The notes beneath the pieces are model-generated. The model was not told the DNA's origin. It did not search any database and was given only the letters and a program-made list of their open reading frames with translations. A stretch of DNA of 64,000 bases, from NCBI GenBank assembly GCA_022836915.1, contig CP094668.1:6696001-6760000 (forward strand), in the 5' to 3' direction. The translations under genes and the position numbers were made by a program. This stretch comes from Paenibacillus sp. OVF10. Its GTDB lineage: Bacteria; Bacillota; Bacilli; Paenibacillales; Paenibacillaceae. This document shows, piece by piece, positions 61,712 to 64,000 of this stretch (position 1 is its first letter; every line of letters begins with the position of its first letter).

Positions 61712-61937
61712 TGATATCTCCTTATCTGTGGCGTCCGGGTTTGTCGATTCTTATTAGGTTAAAACAAACGTTGATTATACAAATTTTGCATACAAAACGG
61801 CAGTAGACATAATAATTCCTAGTATAACTATAATCGTAAAAACAAAAAACTTCTATCAGTAAATGGCACCATCGCTGGAGATTCTCCCCGCAACCCACCC
61901 TGTTTTTGCAGCGTCCTGATCCCGCTTCCAAACTTGC
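61712..61937. other. Upstream region of the RR-PP2C gene
   Basis: No gene. AT-rich; an extended -10 TTTGTATAATC is visible on the minus strand about 75 bases before the start without a clear -35. No SigB-type box was found here. Confidence 0.35.
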
Positions 61938-61986
61938 AAAAACATAGATAAGGAATGGGAAAGCCCCATTCCTTATCTATGTTTTT
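61938..61986. terminator. Long bidirectional terminator hairpin
   Basis: A perfect stem of about 20 pairs (AACATAGATAAGGAATGGG and complement) with loop AAAGC and A/T runs on both sides, below the YflT-like gene. Confidence 0.9.
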
Positions 61987-62060
61987 GATTAAGCATTTTA
62001 CATAAATGATTCAGAAGCTTGTCTATGTTCAGCAAACTTCAACTTGCAACGTATATCGGG

Positions 62061-62414
62061 TTAATCTTTCTTTTTAGCAATAACGAGTACTTTACCTTTG
62101 TCGAGTTCACTCTCGTAGAAGTCCGCTTCGGCTTCGGTAAAGCCCATCGAAACAATTTTGGCCCGGAGTTCATCACCACGTGAGCGGAACAGATTCGCCA
62201 AGGAATCAAATACGCCTTCTTCCTTTATGCCAATTTCTTTGGCATCTGCTGTATCGGCAATTCGATCTGTACGATCCTTCTCATGGGCGAGAACAAAGAT
62301 TTGATCAGCAAGGTATCCGGTAATCTGCAATTCTTTCACCGCTTCTACCGCCTGGACTCCGTTTTCTACCACTTTTGCATAAGCTTGCTCATTGGTTGAA
62401 TTCATCGTTTCCAC
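62061..62414 (-). CDS. YflT-domain general stress protein
   Basis: 117 residues with the YflT / GSP17M pattern: AVKELQITGYLADQIFVLAHEKDRTD and SRGDELRAKIVSMGFTEAEA. Function unknown; family members are SigB-controlled in Bacillus. A SigB-type promoter lies 41 bases upstream, and a strong terminator follows. Confidence 0.88.
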   Translation of the reverse strand: METMNSTNEQAYAKVVENGVQAVEAVKELQITGYLADQIFVLAHEKDRTDRIADTADAKEIGIKEEGVFDSLANLFRSRGDELRAKIVSMGFTEAEADFYESELDKGKVLVIAKKKD

Positions 62415-62454
62415 TCTCCTCTGATTTAATCTTCTGTATCGAGCTACTTAATAT

Positions 62455-62480
62455 ATAACCATACTATATGGGGTTGAAAC
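62455..62480 (-). promoter_or_regulatory. SigB-type promoter of the YflT-like gene
   Basis: Minus strand GTTTCA-N14-GGTTAT, 41 bases before the start. Confidence 0.7.
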
Positions 62481-62499
62481 GATTCGGTAATAACCAATC

Positions 62500-63032
62500 C
62501 TAGGAAACTGTGTCATCAAAAAGATCAATGCCTTCAATCTGCTGAGAGCCTGACTTCATATATACTTTCAGAGCCTGGTCTCCACGGAGAAACACTTCTC
62601 CGTCCTCTGCCACATAATAAGGTTTCCCGAGAGCATGATGGATCGCTTCAATATTCATCTCAATTCTCTTTCCGTTTAACATGATGTGATTCTCAGATGC
62701 ATCGATATGCACATATTGAATAACATCCGTATCTTCACACAAACCAACCTTTACATCATGAAAGTGATATTCAGGACACCCCAGATAAGGATCTTCCTGC
62801 TTATGCCCCGGCTGGCCCTTGTTGGCCAACAAATCATCCATGGTGTCATCCAGAGAAATGCCATTCAGAGTCCGAAAATGCTGGAAAGTCTCGGATCGAT
62901 CAACAGCCAGAGTTACCTCTGACGCCTTCTCTTCCATTACCGTCCATTGCATATCGTGAGCAGCGGGTACCGCTGCCGGTTGAACGGAAAAGGAGAAATT
63001 ACGCTAAACATCACAAGCAGTAGTTTCATCAT
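62500..63032 (-). CDS. Small secreted protein (frameshift in the signal peptide)
   Basis: The ATG at 63032 follows AAAGGGTGAGAATC and opens a signal peptide MMKLLLVMFSVIS; one C missing at about 62988-62995 then joins FSVQPAAVPAAHDMQWTVME to a mature part of about 150 residues (open frame 62500-62952). The mature part is beta-rich (HIMLNGKRIEMNIEAIHHAL, VFLRGDQALKVYM), perhaps a stalk-like domain; I know no family. No cysteine pattern beyond two. It lies inside the SigB-type gene set; no SigB box directly before it. Confidence 0.6.
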
Positions 63033-63099
63033 GATTCTCACCCTTTCATCAGGTTCATCACCGCTCTGAAGGCTTCTTCATGGTTATAAAGCGGTCATG

Positions 63100-63608
63100 T
63101 TACTTGCGCATCCGTTGCCATACATTCGCTGCAACATCAATATACTTCATCCAGTTTTTCCCGCCCTTAGCTTCACCATTATATGTAGCTTCATAGGATT
63201 GCAGGGTACGATCCGTTGATGTAGCAGGCGGGGCAGTTACATGAACCGATTCAGCATGTTTGGTCTGTTCAGCGTTGTTACGTTTAGTCTGAAATCTCGC
63301 CATCAGCGTTGTGGAGACTTGTTTGGCTGCTGCCGTCACTTCGTTCAACACTTCTCCCAGATTCTCAACAGATTCCATAACAGGATCAATTTTTTCATTT
63401 TGTGCTGTACATCCACCGTAATATCATTGGCATGCCTTACCGTCTGCTTCACTTCATAACTAAGTTCATCAATGGTTTTCTGTACCTCCTGCAGTGTCTG
63501 TGAGACATTGTCCAAAGAACCCTGAGCGGATTTCAAGGTACGAATTAAAAAGAAAACCAGTACTGCAAATGCCACTGCAATCAGGGCCACGCTAATTTGA
63601 TAGATCAT
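63100..63608 (-). CDS. DUF948 general stress protein, YtxG-like (one apparent frameshift)
   Basis: One N-terminal membrane helix (VALIAVAFAVLVFFLIRTL), then a DUF948 coiled helix (GSLDNVSQTLQEVQKTIDEL) and, in another frame, a polar tail ending YIDVAANVWQRMRK. The break at 63389-63396 is one lost A (repaired KMKKIDPVMESVENLGEVL). Repaired length about 169. Bacillus YtxG of this family is in the SigB-controlled ytxGHJ. Promoter at 63656-63681. Confidence 0.82.
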
Positions 63609-63655
63609 AGAAGAACCTCTCTTTCCATATGTGCATCAGTTTGTTATTGCTATAG

Positions 63656-63681
63656 TTACCCGGCGATTTCCCGGACGAAAC
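63656..63681 (-). promoter_or_regulatory. SigB-type promoter of the DUF948 gene
   Basis: Minus strand GTTTCG-N14-GGGTAA, 48 bases before the start; a near-perfect SigB site. Confidence 0.8.
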
Positions 63682-63728
63682 AATATTATATATCCCTTCA
63701 TATATGCCCTCGCTTGGAAAAAAACCAA

Positions 63729-63754
63729 TGTTTCAAGCGGTTAGCACCCGGTTA
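63729..63754 (+). promoter_or_regulatory. SigB-type promoter of the DUF1328 gene
   Basis: Plus strand GTTTCA-N14-GGTTAA, 74 bases before the start, back to back with the DUF948 promoter. Confidence 0.7.
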
Positions 63755-63827
63755 AAGTTAGACTACACAAGGCGGTGAGGTGAACACAACTCACTGCACA
63801 ATCATTTATACGAAAGGATGAATACTT

Positions 63828-63965
63828 ATGTTGAAATGGTCTGTATTATTTCTAATTATTGCACTGGTAGCAGGTATTTTTGGATTCTTCGGTATTGTTG
63901 AAGCAGCTGCTTCAATCGCGAAAGTACTCTTCTTCATCTTTGTTGTACTGTTCGTAATCTCCTGA
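63828..63965 (+). CDS. DUF1328 small membrane protein
   Basis: 45 residues, start MLKWSVLFLIIALVAGIFGF and end IFVVLFVIS: two glycine-rich membrane helices with GIVEAAASIAK between, the pattern of DUF1328 (YtjA). RBS AAAGGATGAATACTT. Behind a SigB-type promoter. Function unknown. Confidence 0.85.
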   Translation: MLKWSVLFLIIALVAGIFGFFGIVEAAASIAKVLFFIFVVLFVIS

Positions 63966-64000
63966 TTACGGGACGTAGCCGAATGCGATAACCTCAGGCT

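Overview
The window reads as a chromosomal stretch of a spore-forming Firmicute, most likely Paenibacillus. Pointers are the spore gene sspI, the spore protease-like yyaC, the order perR - ygzB - ygxA - rRNA operon known from bacilli, a SigY-type ECF operon, a SigB operon driven by hybrid histidine kinases, and LiaFSR/Psp genes. Genus-level naming is inference from gene content and the 16S gene; no search was run. Most genes lie on the minus strand.

Layout. 1-6.8 kb: partial TrmH/SpoU methyltransferase, KtrA-like K+ regulator, sspI, prfC, DoxX, zwf, ywmB. 6.9-12.3 kb: a MITE-like element, then liaF-liaS-liaR and, upstream of them, an envelope-stress gene set with two pspC and two pspA genes and a LiaI-like protein. 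12.8-15.2 kb: a membrane-anchored AraC-type regulator. 15.25-15.39 kb: a decayed copy of the end of an rRNA/tRNA region. 16.7-23.4 kb: an rRNA operon (16S-23S, no 5S seen) followed by 15 tRNA genes, behind two tandem promoters. 23.5-31 kb: ygxA, ygzB, a GH18 hydrolase, perR, a DUF4097 membrane pair, mgtC, a GNAT. 31-36.2 kb: gatCAB and the sigY operon with a clear autoregulatory promoter. 36.5-46 kb: a second MITE-like copy, MBL hydrolase, thioredoxin-like and DedA genes, a palindromic repeat cluster, a large O-antigen-ligase/TPR protein, a methyltransferase, another terminal-inverted-repeat element and a hydrolase. 46-52.4 kb: yyaC, DUF1128, pirin, asparaginase, PAP2, small stress membrane proteins, corA. 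52.5-61.7 kb: the SigB switch (rsbV-rsbW-sigB) with its upstream signalling genes. 61.9-64 kb: SigB-type stress genes.

How it works together. The most coherent system is the general stress module. An RR-PP2C phosphatase (RsbY-like), a very large HAMP-GAF-histidine kinase with three receivers (RsbK-like), a CheR methyltransferase (RsbM-like) and a second receiver-kinase-receiver protein sit directly upstream of rsbV-rsbW-sigB. Five sequences of the type GTTTC(A/G)-N12/14-GG(G/T)T(A/T) stand in front of rsbV, yflT-like, DUF948, DUF1328 and glsB-ytxH genes, so regulator and likely regulon lie together.

Caution on sequence quality. At about 29 places a gene is broken by a net loss of one base (one case by two), almost always in a short homopolymer, including in genes expected to be intact (zwf, gatB, prfC). 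Restoring one base gives full-length family proteins each time. I read this as consensus error of the assembly and annotate the genes as whole CDSs spanning the frameshifts, giving the place of each.
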